DNA of 64,000 bases from Candidatus Frackibacter sp. WG13. Its GTDB lineage: Bacteria; Bacillota; Halanaerobiia; Halobacteroidales; Acetohalobiaceae. Numbering within the stretch: position 1 is the stretch's first letter; every line of letters begins with the position of its first letter. The DNA lies in assembly GCF_900114655.1 (NCBI RefSeq), contig NZ_FOTT01000003.1, forward strand, positions 62,001 to 126,000, read 5' to 3'. The notes beneath the pieces are model-generated. The model made no database searches and was not told the origin of the DNA. It saw nothing but the letters and a program-made list of their open reading frames with translations. The translations under genes were made by a program, and so were the position numbers. Positions 49,858-58,869 of this stretch are shown one piece after another.

Positions 49858-51356
49858 GCTTAAATTATAATAATCCGGAATTTGTAATTGAAAGAGATCA
49901 GGACAAATGTATTGAGTGTCGAGTCTGTGCAAGACAGTGTGCTAACGAAGCACATTTTTATGATGAAGATTTAGAGAGAATGAGAGAAGAAGATATTAAT
50001 TGTGTTAATTGTCATCGGTGTGTAACGCTCTGTCCTACCAATGCTTTAGTGATTAAAGAATATCCATTAGAGTATAAGAAGAATAGTAATTGGACCGGTG
50101 GTATGATAAGTAATATCCAAAAACAGGCTAATACTGGTGGAATCTTATTAACTGGGATGGGTAATCCAACCGATAAGAAGATCTATTGGGATCATATATT
50201 ACTTAATGCGAGTCAGGTTACCAATCCTTCGATAGATCCATTAAGAGAGCCAATGGAGCTTAAGACTATCTTAGGTCGCAAGCCAGATAAAGTTGAGTTT
50301 GATGAAGAAGGTAAGGTAAAGGACTTACCACCACAATTAGAATTAGAAACTCCAATCATGTTTGGTGCTATGTCTTTTGGTTCAATCAGTATTAATGCCT
50401 GTAAGTCTTTAGCTCAGGCGGCCAATGAAATGGGCATGATGTATAATACCGGTGAAGGTGGTTTGCATGAGGATTTGTATCCATATAAAGATAGAACGAT
50501 TGTACAGGTAGCCTCTGGACGTTTTGGTGTTCATCAAGAGTATTTAAATGCTGGTGCAGCTATTGAAATTAAGATCGGCCAAGGTGCTAAACCAGGGATC
50601 GGCGGTCATCTGCCAGGGGAAAAAGTAGGAGAAGAAGTTTCAAAGACAAGAATGATTCCTAAAGGTACAGATGCAATTTCCCCAGCTCCGCACCACGATA
50701 TTTATTCAATAGAAGACTTAAGACAGTTAATTTACGCTTTGAAAGAAGCTACTAATTATGAAAAGCCAGTTTCTGTCAAGATAGCAGCGGTGCATAATGT
50801 AGCAGCTATTGCTTCGGGAATAGCTAGTGCAGGAGCTGATATTATTGCCATCGATGGTTATCGAGGTGGTACAGGAGCAGCCCCGACTATGATTCGAGAT
50901 AATGTAGGAATTCCTATTGAGTTAGCATTAGCAGCAGTTGACAGTCGCTTGCGTGAGCAAAGCTTGAGAAATAAAGTCTCATTAGTAGTTAGTGGTTCGA
51001 TTAGAAATAGTGCTGATATAGTAAAAGCAGTAGCCTTAGGAGCAGATGCGGTCTATGTTGCTTCCGCTGCTTTAATAGCATTAGGCTGTCATATGTGTCA
51101 GAAATGTTATACCGGCAAATGCAACTGGGGTATAGCAACTCAAAATCCAGAATTAGTAAAGCGATTAAACCCTGAAATAGGTGTTGAACGAGTTAAGAAC
51201 TTAATCGAAGGCTGGTCTCATGAAATTAAAGAAATACTAGGCGGAATGGGAATCAACGCTTTAGAAAGTCTTCGTGGCAATCGATTAATGCTACGAGGGA
51301 TAGATTTAACAGAAAAAGAGTTAGAAATTCTAGGTATAAAACACGCAGGGGAATAA
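49854..51356 (+). CDS. glutamate synthase, FMN/Fe-S core subunit with ferredoxin domain
   Basis: A 500-residue archaeal-type core subunit. Two 4Fe-4S ferredoxin motifs open it (CIECRVCARQCANEAHF, CVNCHRCVTLCPTNA). The (beta/alpha)8 FMN domain follows with MFGAMSFGSISINA, NTGEGGLHEDL, IKIGQGAKPGIGGHLPG, DGYRGGTGAAP and the cluster CHMCQKCYTGKCNWG. It adds ammonia to 2-oxoglutarate with electrons from ferredoxin or the neighbouring oxidoreductase. Confidence 0.93.
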   Translation: MSLNYNNPEFVIERDQDKCIECRVCARQCANEAHFYDEDLERMREEDINCVNCHRCVTLCPTNALVIKEYPLEYKKNSNWTGGMISNIQKQANTGGILLTGMGNPTDKKIYWDHILLNASQVTNPSIDPLREPMELKTILGRKPDKVEFDEEGKVKDLPPQLELETPIMFGAMSFGSISINACKSLAQAANEMGMMYNTGEGGLHEDLYPYKDRTIVQVASGRFGVHQEYLNAGAAIEIKIGQGAKPGIGGHLPGEKVGEEVSKTRMIPKGTDAISPAPHHDIYSIEDLRQLIYALKEATNYEKPVSVKIAAVHNVAAIASGIASAGADIIAIDGYRGGTGAAPTMIRDNVGIPIELALAAVDSRLREQSLRNKVSLVVSGSIRNSADIVKAVALGADAVYVASAALIALGCHMCQKCYTGKCNWGIATQNPELVKRLNPEIGVERVKNLIEGWSHEIKEILGGMGINALESLRGNRLMLRGIDLTEKELEILGIKHAGE

Positions 51357-51377
51357 AAAAGAGGAGGGAGTATTGAG

Positions 51378-51830
51378 ATGAAGAAAGTTTATGCTCGAGA
51401 AGAGTATTGTCTTGGCTGTAAGCTCTGTGAAGTTTATTGTGTGACTAATCATTCGCAATCTAAAGATATAATTAAGGCGTATAAATTAGAAGAAGTTACT
51501 TCGCGAATTATTGTTGAAACTAAAGGTGCAGTTTCGTTTGCATTACAATGTCGTCATTGTGAAGGGTCACCTTGTGTTAAAGCTTGTATTACCGGAGCAA
51601 TGCAGAAGGATGAAGAGACGGGAATAGTAGACTATGATGAGGATAAATGCGTAGGTTGTTGGACTTGTATTATGGCTTGTCCTTTTGGTGCAGTCAAAAG
51701 AGATGAATTTGGGAATAAAGTGATCTCTAAATGTGATCTCTGTGCTGAAGAAGGTGAGCCAGCATGTGTTGAGAACTGTCCGAATGCTGCTTTGATTTTT
51801 GAGGATAGAGAAGTAGAGGAGGTGTGTTAA
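51378..51830 (+). CDS. ferredoxin-type electron-transfer subunit (four 4Fe-4S)
   Basis: A 150-residue HycB/DmsB-like iron-sulphur protein with four cysteine groups: CLGCKLCEVYC, CRHCEGSPCVKAC, CVGCWTCIMACPFGAV and CDLCAEEGEPACVENCP. It lies between the synthase core and the flavoprotein, so it probably wires one to the other. SD GAGGAGGGAG precedes ATG 51378. The end touches the next gene. Confidence 0.88.
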   Translation: MKKVYAREEYCLGCKLCEVYCVTNHSQSKDIIKAYKLEEVTSRIIVETKGAVSFALQCRHCEGSPCVKACITGAMQKDEETGIVDYDEDKCVGCWTCIMACPFGAVKRDEFGNKVISKCDLCAEEGEPACVENCPNAALIFEDREVEEVC

Positions 51831-51832
51831 TT

Positions 51833-53092
51833 TTGGATTATGTAATAATCGGGAATTCCGCGGCGGGAATCGGTGCTGTCGAGGGAATTAGAAGAGTTGA
51901 TAGAGAAGGTAAGATTACTATTATATCTGATGAAGAATATTCTGCTTATTCGCGACCGTTAATCTCGTATTACTTAGCTGATAAAGTAACGCAAGAAGAG
52001 ATGAAATACAGACCAGATGAATTTTATAATCAGAATAATGTTGATGCTAAACTAGGTATTAAAGTTACAGAGGTTAATGAAGATGATAAGAAAGTTCTTT
52101 TAGAAGACGACGAAGAAGTTACTTATGATAAGTTATTAGTAGCAACTGGAGGAGCTCCTTTTATACCAGAAATGAAAGGAGTTAATAAAGAGAATATTTC
52201 TAACTTTATTAAGTTAGATGATGCTAAGGCGATTGCTAGTGATATAAAAGAGAGTGAAGCCGAGGAAGTTGTTATCTTAGGGGCGGGGTTAATTGGTTTA
52301 AAGGCAGCAGAGGCTTTAATTAAGAAAGGTTTAAAAGTAACCGTTGTTGAGCTAGCCGATAGAGTATTAAGTGCTATTTTAGATAAAGAAGCAGCTGATT
52401 TAGTGCAGGAACATTTAGAAGAAGCAGGTATTAATTTTATTCTAGAAGACACAATTATAGAGTTTCTTGGAGATGAAAAGGTTACAGGAGTTAAATTAAA
52501 ATCAGGTCAAGAGTTAGATTGTGATTTAGCTGTTGTAGCAGTAGGAGTAAAGCCTAATGTATCAATAGTAAAGGGTACTAATGTAGAGGTGAACCGAGGA
52601 TTAGTTGTAAATGATAAGTTAGAAACTAACATAGATGATATTTATGCTGCCGGAGATGTTTCCGAAGGTTATGATATGTTACATGAGATGGCAGGAGTAA
52701 TTCCAATCTGGCCTAATGCTTATAATCAAGGCTTAGTGGCAGGGCAGAATATGGCCGGAAGTAATGAGAGTTATAGGGAAGGGTTTGCACGAAATGCTAT
52801 CGGATTCTTTGACCTATCGATGATTACGGCAGGAATTATTAACCCAGCTACAGATGAGTATGAAGTTTTAATTGATAAAGTGGAGGAAGATAAAGTTTAT
52901 AAGAAGATTGTTTTAAAGGATGGTAAGATAGTAGGTTTTATTTATTTAAATGATGTAGATAGAGCTGGAATCTTAACCGGATTAATTAAAGAACAAAAGG
53001 GTGTAGAGGATATTAAGAATCAATTATTAGCTGATGACTTTGGTTACATTGATTTTGATAAAGAATGGAGAACTCAAAAGTTAGCAGAGTAG
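51833..53092 (+). CDS. NAD(P)/FAD-dependent oxidoreductase of the GltS cluster
   Basis: A 419-residue class II disulphide-reductase-like flavoprotein (NADH oxidase/rubredoxin reductase type). It has an FAD site DYVIIGNSAAGIGAVEGIR, an NAD(P) site VVILGAGLIGLKAAEALI and the second FAD motif NIDDIYAAGDVSE. It likely reduces the neighbouring ferredoxin with NAD(P)H, replacing the usual GltD subunit. TTG 51833 is set by the SD AGAGGAGG; the GTG at 51824 is too close to it. Confidence 0.88.
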   Translation: MDYVIIGNSAAGIGAVEGIRRVDREGKITIISDEEYSAYSRPLISYYLADKVTQEEMKYRPDEFYNQNNVDAKLGIKVTEVNEDDKKVLLEDDEEVTYDKLLVATGGAPFIPEMKGVNKENISNFIKLDDAKAIASDIKESEAEEVVILGAGLIGLKAAEALIKKGLKVTVVELADRVLSAILDKEAADLVQEHLEEAGINFILEDTIIEFLGDEKVTGVKLKSGQELDCDLAVVAVGVKPNVSIVKGTNVEVNRGLVVNDKLETNIDDIYAAGDVSEGYDMLHEMAGVIPIWPNAYNQGLVAGQNMAGSNESYREGFARNAIGFFDLSMITAGIINPATDEYEVLIDKVEEDKVYKKIVLKDGKIVGFIYLNDVDRAGILTGLIKEQKGVEDIKNQLLADDFGYIDFDKEWRTQKLAE

Positions 53093-53109
53093 TTAAAGGA
53101 GGGAGTAGA

Positions 53110-53847
53110 ATGGCTACCATAGATGCAAAAGGAGTCTATTATCGTCAATTAAATAAACAGATTAAAGATTTAGTTGCGCAAGGCAATGATGAAATAGTGC
53201 TTAATAATGTTAATGGGCATCGCTATATAGGTGATGGTTTAGATAGTAATGTAAAATTAATTATAAATGGAACGCCTGGTAATGACATGGCTGCTTTCAC
53301 TAATGGAGTAGAGATAATTGTAAATGGAAATGGTCAAGATGGGATTGCTAATACTATGAATGATGGTAAATTAGTTATCCGTGGTCATGCTGGAGATGCT
53401 CTAGGTTATAGTATGCGTGGTGGAGAGATATATGTTAAAGGAAGAGTAGGTTATCGAGTTGGCATTCATATGAAAGGTTATAAGGATAAACAACCAACTA
53501 TTATAGTTGGAGGTACAGCCGGGGATTTCTTTGGTGAATATATGGCTGGTGGACGATTAATTTTATTAGGATTAGAACGAGAAGAAGGGAAGTCGATTAT
53601 TGGTAATCATGTTGCAGTAGGAATGCATGGTGGTGTAATATATGTTAGAGGTGAAGTTGAAGCATATAAGGTTGGTTTAGAGGTCGAAGTACTACCGATA
53701 GATGAAGCTGATAGAGAAGAATTAAAAGAGTATTTAGCAGATTATTGCAAAGAGTTTGATTTAGATTTATCAGAGGTGATGAATGCGCAGTTTTCGAAGT
53801 TAATTCCGGTTTCTAGTAGACCTTATGGGAATATGTACGCTTATTAA
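53110..53847 (+). CDS. glutamate synthase GXGXG-domain subunit
   Basis: A 245-residue right-handed beta-helix equal to the C-terminal domain of GltB. Repeated turns are visible: INGTPGNDMAAF, VNGNGQDGIANTM, IRGHAGDALGYSM, VKGRVGYRVGIHM, VGGTAGDFFGEYMAGG and RGEVEAYKVG. It holds the ammonia tunnel together in the complex. ATG 53110 has AAAGGAGGG at the right distance; the earlier start at 53065 lies inside the previous gene. Confidence 0.9.
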   Translation: MATIDAKGVYYRQLNKQIKDLVAQGNDEIVLNNVNGHRYIGDGLDSNVKLIINGTPGNDMAAFTNGVEIIVNGNGQDGIANTMNDGKLVIRGHAGDALGYSMRGGEIYVKGRVGYRVGIHMKGYKDKQPTIIVGGTAGDFFGEYMAGGRLILLGLEREEGKSIIGNHVAVGMHGGVIYVRGEVEAYKVGLEVEVLPIDEADREELKEYLADYCKEFDLDLSEVMNAQFSKLIPVSSRPYGNMYAY

Positions 53848-53917
53848 GAACTAAATTGCATTTTTTCATCATAGACTATATAATAAGATATACTATTTAA
53901 TTAAAGAAGGTGGAAAA

Positions 53918-54451
53918 ATGTTTGGAAAATTACTATTGTTATTTACTTTAGTTCCTATGACTGAGTTGTATTTATTGATAAAGTTAGGCGGCTTTGTAGG
54001 ATTCTTGCCAACAGTAGCATTAGTAGCTCTAACAGGAGTAATAGGTGTCTCTTTAGCACGAAATCAAGGGTTTTTAGTAATCGGTGAGATTCAAAGCTCA
54101 TTATCTAAAGGTCAGTTACCAGCGGATAGCTTAGTTGATGGCTTGCTTATTCTAATTGGTGGTGCTATGCTATTAACACCAGGCTTATTAACAGATATCG
54201 CTGGTTTTAGCTTCGTTATTCCAGGGACTAGAAAGATAGTAAGAAAGTTAGCAAAAGAGAAACTTGAAAACCATATTAATAAAGGTAATATAAAGTTCAG
54301 TTTTTTTGGACCGTCTCAAGAGCAGAGTAATTATCAACAGCAAGATCAACAAGGTTGGCAAGAAACTGAAGAGCAAGATGATGAATGGGATGATACTTCG
54401 GAGTCAATAGATGTAGAGTTCGAGGAACTAAATGAAAAGCCTTCAGACTAA
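53918..54451 (+). CDS. fxsA: FxsA-family membrane protein
   Basis: A 177-residue protein with the FxsA core: LLLLFTLVPMTELYLLIKLG, a second helix, ARNQGFLVIGEIQSSLSKGQ, DGLLILIGGAMLLTPGLLTD and FSFVIPGTRKIVRKL. The family is a cytoplasmic-membrane protein of unclear role (in E. coli it affects exclusion of phage T7 by F). The C-terminal 45 residues are Gln/Asp/Glu-rich and probably disordered. It is transcribed alone or as the tail of the glutamate synthase unit. Confidence 0.88.
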   Translation: MFGKLLLLFTLVPMTELYLLIKLGGFVGFLPTVALVALTGVIGVSLARNQGFLVIGEIQSSLSKGQLPADSLVDGLLILIGGAMLLTPGLLTDIAGFSFVIPGTRKIVRKLAKEKLENHINKGNIKFSFFGPSQEQSNYQQQDQQGWQETEEQDDEWDDTSESIDVEFEELNEKPSD

Positions 54452-54474
54452 AAGTAATAGGCTTTCATAAGCTA

Positions 54475-54562
54475 ACAACCAGCTTTGTTTTTTAGGCTAG
54501 ATGACAAGTTCAATGAAGAATTGTCGGATTGGAAGCAGTATGTTATCACAAGTTTGTGATTA
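54475..54562 (+). repeat. diverged copy of the dapF-dapL structured repeat
   Basis: The order CCAGCTTT..TTTAGGCTAG hairpin, GA.AAGTT.AA, GGAAGCAGT.T, ..AAGTTTGTGAT matches a unit at 38803-38889 turned to a different phase. The stem again pairs (AGCTT-like with AGGCT). Confidence 0.5.
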
Positions 54563-54604
54563 AGGAGTTAGGGATTTAAGTCTTAAATCCCTAACTCCTC
54601 TCTT
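54563..54604. terminator. bidirectional terminator between fxsA and the uvsE remnant
   Basis: The 18-bp perfect inverted arms at 54563-54580 and 54582-54599 (arm core TTAGGGATTTAAG) leave only a one-base loop centre. The remnant's stop codon lies inside it. Confidence 0.85.
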
Positions 54605-54984
54605 AATTTAAAGAGTGCTTTATCTTTCATCTTAGCTTCAATCATAACATCAAACTCATAATTAGAAGCTAAATCCAAGAACTTCTGAAAAGCATCAGGA
54701 TTAATATAATCAGCATGACGTTTAGGGTGTTTTTTGCTACGAGGACTAGAAAAATGAATTTTAGGCGTTCGGTCACTCCAAGTTGCAAAGATATCTTCTA
54801 AATAGTCTCCCAAATCTTCTCCTTGGTTATAGCAGTTATGGTGATGAACATCTAGAACCATAGGGATTTCTAATTCTTGACATATCTCTAATACAGCACC
54901 GATTGAATATGAGGTGTCATCGTTTTCTAAGACTAATCTTTTCTGCACATCAGGATTTAATCTTCGAAAATTAGAAATGAATCT
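54583..54984 (-). pseudogene. uvsE: UV-damage endonuclease, C-terminal remnant
   Basis: The minus-strand frame reads from FISNFRRLNPDVQKRLVLEN through IPMVLDVHHHNC, KIHFSSPRS and RHADYINPDAFQKFLDLA to a normal C-terminus. This matches the last 130 or so residues of UvsE/UVDE, a TIM-barrel endonuclease with metal-binding His and Glu residues. The first 170 or so residues are missing: a TAA precedes FISNF at 54985-54987, and upstream DNA is unrelated AT-rich sequence. No start codon or SD is positioned to make the fragment useful. Confidence 0.85.
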
Positions 54985-55095
54985 TTAAAAATAAGTAATA
55001 GCAATAACTTTGAAAAGAAGAAATATATTTTATGCACGGACTTATTGTTTGGTGAATATAATAATTTTGAACATAAAGTTTGAGGAGTGAGTATG

Positions 55096-56088
55096 ATGGA
55101 TGAACACGGATTAATAAAAGATATCCTAGAAAAGAAGAAAGAGTTTTATGAGTTGATTGATCAGGGTCAAAAGTTGGATTCTGAAATAGTAGCTAAATTA
55201 GTAAGTGTTATTTTAGTAAAGCTAAATGTTATGTTTGAAGAATCAAACGATAGATTGAGGCAATCAACACTGACTTATAAGTTAATACGACTAATTAGTA
55301 AGAAGCAAGATTATCCTAGATCTAAAGTTATTTTAGATGAAATCGAAAGAAAGTATAGCAATGAAAAGACTGTAGATTTTGTGAATTTATTCTGTTTAGA
55401 AGCAAAATATTATTTAGAGTTATTAGCAGGAGGAGGGCTAGTAAATAGGTTGGATGAATTAGCTTATAATTATAAAGTATTGGGATGTTATGAGATAGCA
55501 GAGTTCTTATATCAAACCTTATTAAAGTATGATCAAGTTAGAAAGAGTTTAGCTTATATTGGTTTAGGAGATCTATATTTTGAACAGGTTGATAATTTAA
55601 TGGAGAATAAAGGTCAGGAGTCTAAAGAGAAAGTCAAAGAGTTTTGGCAGCAGAGTGTTAATTATTATGAGAAAGCTATAGATGTTGTTGATTTCGATGA
55701 AGTTCCTCTTGACTTTGTTAAAGGAATGAGTTATGGAAGATTAGCCGAAGGATATCAAAAATTAAAAGAGTATGATTTAGCGGTTAATGCCTGTCAGGAA
55801 GCAATTGGTTGGGATGAAGATAATTATTATGCTTACAAAGTTTTAAATACAATATATGATAGTTCACCATAAAGTGTTGATGAAGAGATGTTAATAGGAG
55901 AGTTAAGTACAGAATTGATTCAGACTAAGTTTAATAGAATGATCAATAATTTATGGACTAATTCATTATTAGCAGAAAGTAAGAACGAATTAAATAATGC
56001 TAAGATATACTGGAAGTACTTGATAGAATTAGATGCGACGTATAGTTCAGAGGCTAAAGAAAAAGTGGAATATTATTGTAACACTTAA
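55096..56088 (+). pseudogene. TPR-type protein interrupted by one in-frame TAA
   Basis: The first part (258 residues, ATG 55096 with SD GAGGAG) contains TPR-like helical pairs, e.g. ALAYIGLGDLYFEQ-like and GRLAEGYQKLKEYDLAVNAC then AIGWDEDNYYAYKVLNTIYD. It stops at TAA 55870-55872. The next 71 codons continue in the same frame and the same style (MINNLWTNSLLAESKNELNN, AKIYWKYLIELDATYSSEA) up to 56088, without a good SD of their own. One substitution would restore a 330-residue protein. Function unknown; the alternative is two separate small proteins. Confidence 0.6.
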
Positions 56089-56144
56089 AGTCCTTTCATC
56101 ATAATATGTAGTAAATCAAGTTTTTAAAAAGGAGGGATTAGATA

Positions 56145-56366
56145 ATGCCTTTTGAAGAAAGATTACTAGAGCAGGTAGGGGATTTCGTAGAAGTAATAAT
56201 TACTGCTGGGCAAGGTTGTTGCTTGCAAGAAGGGATTCTTTGTTCAGTGTTTGATGATTTTATTGTATTAATCAATGGTGATACAAGAATTGAGATTCCT
56301 ATAGATAGTATAGCAGCAGTACGTAAATTAGCAGGTGGCGCTCCAGAAACAGTGGAAGAAATTTAA
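56145..56366 (+). CDS. small double-cysteine protein (DUF2642-like), copy 1
   Basis: A 73-residue protein LLEQVGDFVEVIITAGQGCC then LQEGILCSVFDDFIVLI and RIEIPIDSIAAVRKLAGG. The alternating strands and the closing IPIDSI resemble DUF2642/Sm-like small proteins found in spore coats of Bacillus and Clostridium; that link is tentative. Three Cys (CC plus C) could bind metal or form disulphides. SD AAAGGAGGG is strong. A close paralog follows 33 bp later. Confidence 0.7.
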   Translation: MPFEERLLEQVGDFVEVIITAGQGCCLQEGILCSVFDDFIVLINGDTRIEIPIDSIAAVRKLAGGAPETVEEI

Positions 56367-56405
56367 TATATTTTAAAATAAGAGAGAAAAAGGGGGGGAG
56401 TGGTT

Positions 56406-56624
56406 ATGCCTTTTATTGATTTATTAGAGGATCAATTAGGTGATTTTGTAGAAGTGATAATTACTGCTGGCCAAGGTTGCTGCTTACAAGAAGGAATTCT
56501 GTGTCAAGTAGGATTAGATTTTATTACTTTGATTGATGGTGATGAGCGAATTGAAATTCCTTTTGATGCGATAGCAGCAGTTAGGAAGTTGGCTGGAGGA
56601 GCTCCACCAACACCAACAGTTTAA
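56406..56624 (+). CDS. small double-cysteine protein (DUF2642-like), copy 2
   Basis: A 72-residue paralog of the preceding gene (DQLGDFVEVIITAGQGCCLQ, EGILCQVGLDFITLIDG, RIEIPFDAIAAVRKLAGGAP), about 75 percent identical by eye. ATG 56406 follows a very purine-rich SD AAAGGGGGGGAG. A terminator shared with the converging third member follows at once. Confidence 0.7.
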   Translation: MPFIDLLEDQLGDFVEVIITAGQGCCLQEGILCQVGLDFITLIDGDERIEIPFDAIAAVRKLAGGAPPTPTV

Positions 56625-57112
56625 ATATCAAAAGAGTCAGGAGCAGGTATGCTTCTGGCTTTTTTATTTGTAATGGGAGTATTATCAGTATTTTTTATAG
56701 TATGGTCGGCTTCATTAGTCGGTGCTCCACCTGCATAACGAATAATAGCGGTAATTTTTTCAATAGGAATTTCAATTATTAATAGATTATCTATTAGTAT
56801 TATGAAATCAGCTTCGATTTTACATAAGATTCCCTCAAAAGCTTCTGGGCAGCAGCCAGTGGTTACAATCTTAACAAACTCATCTATGTGATTAATTAAT
56901 TGCTCACGAAAAAAGGAAAGTTCTTTTTCGTTAGAAGTTTCTTCTCTTTTATTGGACATATTATCTGTATTATCAGTTTCTTTTTTGGGGGATTTTTTAT
57001 CTTTAGTGTTTCTTTTAGAATTATGTTTTGACTTATTATCTTTAGGGTTAACATCTTGAAACCATATTTTCTTTTTAGAAGATCTCTTATTCTTTCGATG
57101 ATTATTATTCAT
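56621..57112 (-). CDS. double-cysteine protein with charged N-terminal tail, copy 3
   Basis: The 163-residue protein has a Lys/Asn/Ser-rich, probably disordered first 75 residues. It is followed by the same domain as its two neighbours: LINHIDEFVKIVTTGCCPEA, FEGILCKIEADFIILIDN, IIEIPIEKITAIIRYAGGAP. The CC and third Cys are kept. ATG at 57112 has the SD AGAGGTG. Its opposite orientation shows separate control. Confidence 0.68.
   Translation of the reverse strand: MNNNHRKNKRSSKKKIWFQDVNPKDNKSKHNSKRNTKDKKSPKKETDNTDNMSNKREETSNEKELSFFREQLINHIDEFVKIVTTGCCPEAFEGILCKIEADFIILIDNLLIIEIPIEKITAIIRYAGGAPTNEADHTIKNTDNTPITNKKARSIPAPDSFDI
56633..56668. terminator. convergent terminator in the double-cysteine gene cluster
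   Basis: GAGTCAGGAGCA and TGCTTCTGGCTT pair (two G-U) and are followed by TTTTTT on the plus strand. It overlaps the 3' end of the minus-strand gene. Confidence 0.75.
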
Positions 57113-57373
57113 GATTATCACCTCTTATAAATAAGGGCCTTATTTATAGTATATGTACTAGAAATTTAATATGTTCCTATAAAGCGATTTTTTATAGTAA
57201 TACTGTAATCTTTGCAGGTCTTATTAATCTTTAATAGAATTTTTTAGTTAGATAAAAAAATAAAATAGAATAGAAGGGATGCCTATAACTATTTAAACAA
57301 TTAAGAAGATTGTGGCAGCGCATAATTTTTATTTTATTACATAATAATAATCATATAAAAAAGGAGGAGTATT

Positions 57374-58816
57374 ATGGCTGAAATCAGATATAAAAAAGAA
57401 GAATGGAAAAAGAAGATGAAAATAAAATTAGATGTAAATAATATGTTTACTGAACAAGTGGGGGCAGAGCATGGTATCAAAAAAGAAGATATCGATAAGC
57501 TTCAAGATGATTTACTTAAGGCTCATAAGGCAATTAAAAGAGCCAGAAAAGCTGGTGAATTAGGTTTTATGGAGCTACCAGAAACTCAAAAAGAAGTAGC
57601 GAAGGATATCAAAGAGTTAGTAGCAACTAAGAAGGACGATTTTGATAACTTTGTAGTGTTAGGCATAGGTGGTTCTGCTTTGGGGGCTATTGCTTTACAG
57701 ACAGCACTAAATCATCCTTATTATAATCTAAATGATGATGCACGTGGAGATGGTTTGAGATTATTTGTGCCAGACAATGTCGACCCTGCGAGATTGGAAG
57801 GACTATTAGAGACATTAGATTTAGAGAGAACATTATTTAATGTAATTTCTAAGTCCGGTGGAACAGCTGAAACAATGAGTCAATTCTTAATAGCTCGTAA
57901 TTTAGTAGCGGAAGAATTAGGTGAAGATAAGGTAGCGAAACATTTTATTGCTACAACTAGTCAAGATACTGGTAACTTAATAAAAATAGCTAAAAAGGAA
58001 GGGATGGACACCTTCTATATTCCGGATAATGTAGGTGGAAGGTTCTCTGTTCTAACTCCAGTTGGATTAGTGCCAGCAGCATTTTGTGGAATAGATATTG
58101 AAGAATTACTAGCAGGAGCAGAGTATATGGACCAGATTTGTGATAATGAGGATCTTTGGCAGAACCCTGCTTATCTAAATGCTACCTTACAATATTTGGC
58201 GGATAAAGATGGAAAATCGATGTCTGTAATGATGCCTTATGTTCATGCTTTAAAAGATATAGCAGACTGGTATCGGCAACTTTGGGCAGAGTCTTTAGGC
58301 AAAGAGGAGGATAGAAGTGGCAAGGTAGTAAATGTAGGTCCGACACCGATTAAGGCTTTAGGAGCTACTGATCAACACTCTCAAGTACAGTTATATATGG
58401 AAGGGCCTTATGATAAAGTAATTACATTTCTAACTGTTGACAACTATCAAGCTGAAATAAAGATTCCTGAAGAGTATCGTAATATTAAAGGAGTCTCTTA
58501 TTTAGGGGGGCATACACTTAATCAATTGATTAAGACTGAGCAGTCAGCTACGGAATTAGCTTTGACTAAGAATGGCCGTCTAAATTGCACCATTAATTTA
58601 CCAGAGGTAAATGAATTTACTATGGGGCAATTATTATATATGTTTGAGTTACAGACTGCATTTGCAGGAGAATTATATAATATTAATGCTTTTAATCAAC
58701 CAGGTGTAGAGCTAGGTAAGAATTATACATATGGTATTTTAGGGCGAGAAGGTTATGAGAATATGAAAGAAGAGTATGAAAGTAAGCCAGCAAAGAATAA
58801 TAATTTAATTATTTAA
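57374..58816 (+). CDS. pgi: glucose-6-phosphate isomerase
   Basis: Pgi (480 aa) interconverts glucose 6-phosphate and fructose 6-phosphate. Sugar-phosphate sites are VVLGIGGSALGAIAL and NVISKSGGTAETMSQF; the active-site stretch is DNVGGRFSVLTPVG, with WAESLGKE, GATDQHSQVQLYMEGP (catalytic His) and the C-terminal Lys region QPGVELGK. The strong SD AAGGAGGAG fixes ATG 57374. It has its own unit; pfkA and pyk lie 20 kb away. Confidence 0.95.
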   Translation: MAEIRYKKEEWKKKMKIKLDVNNMFTEQVGAEHGIKKEDIDKLQDDLLKAHKAIKRARKAGELGFMELPETQKEVAKDIKELVATKKDDFDNFVVLGIGGSALGAIALQTALNHPYYNLNDDARGDGLRLFVPDNVDPARLEGLLETLDLERTLFNVISKSGGTAETMSQFLIARNLVAEELGEDKVAKHFIATTSQDTGNLIKIAKKEGMDTFYIPDNVGGRFSVLTPVGLVPAAFCGIDIEELLAGAEYMDQICDNEDLWQNPAYLNATLQYLADKDGKSMSVMMPYVHALKDIADWYRQLWAESLGKEEDRSGKVVNVGPTPIKALGATDQHSQVQLYMEGPYDKVITFLTVDNYQAEIKIPEEYRNIKGVSYLGGHTLNQLIKTEQSATELALTKNGRLNCTINLPEVNEFTMGQLLYMFELQTAFAGELYNINAFNQPGVELGKNYTYGILGREGYENMKEEYESKPAKNNNLII

Positions 58817-58827
58817 TTTTTATAGAT

Positions 58828-58865
58828 GAGGACACCTAATTTTTTTAATTAGGTGTCCTAGTTTC
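58828..58865. terminator. bidirectional terminator between pgi and the convergent gene
   Basis: AGGACACCTAATT and AATTAGGTGTCCT form a 13-bp stem with T/A-rich flanks on both sides. Confidence 0.9.
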
Positions 58866-58869
58866 ATTA

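Noticed and set aside
55888-56088. Independent 66-residue gene
   Set aside because: It is in frame with the TPR gene before it and lacks its own SD, so interruption is simpler.
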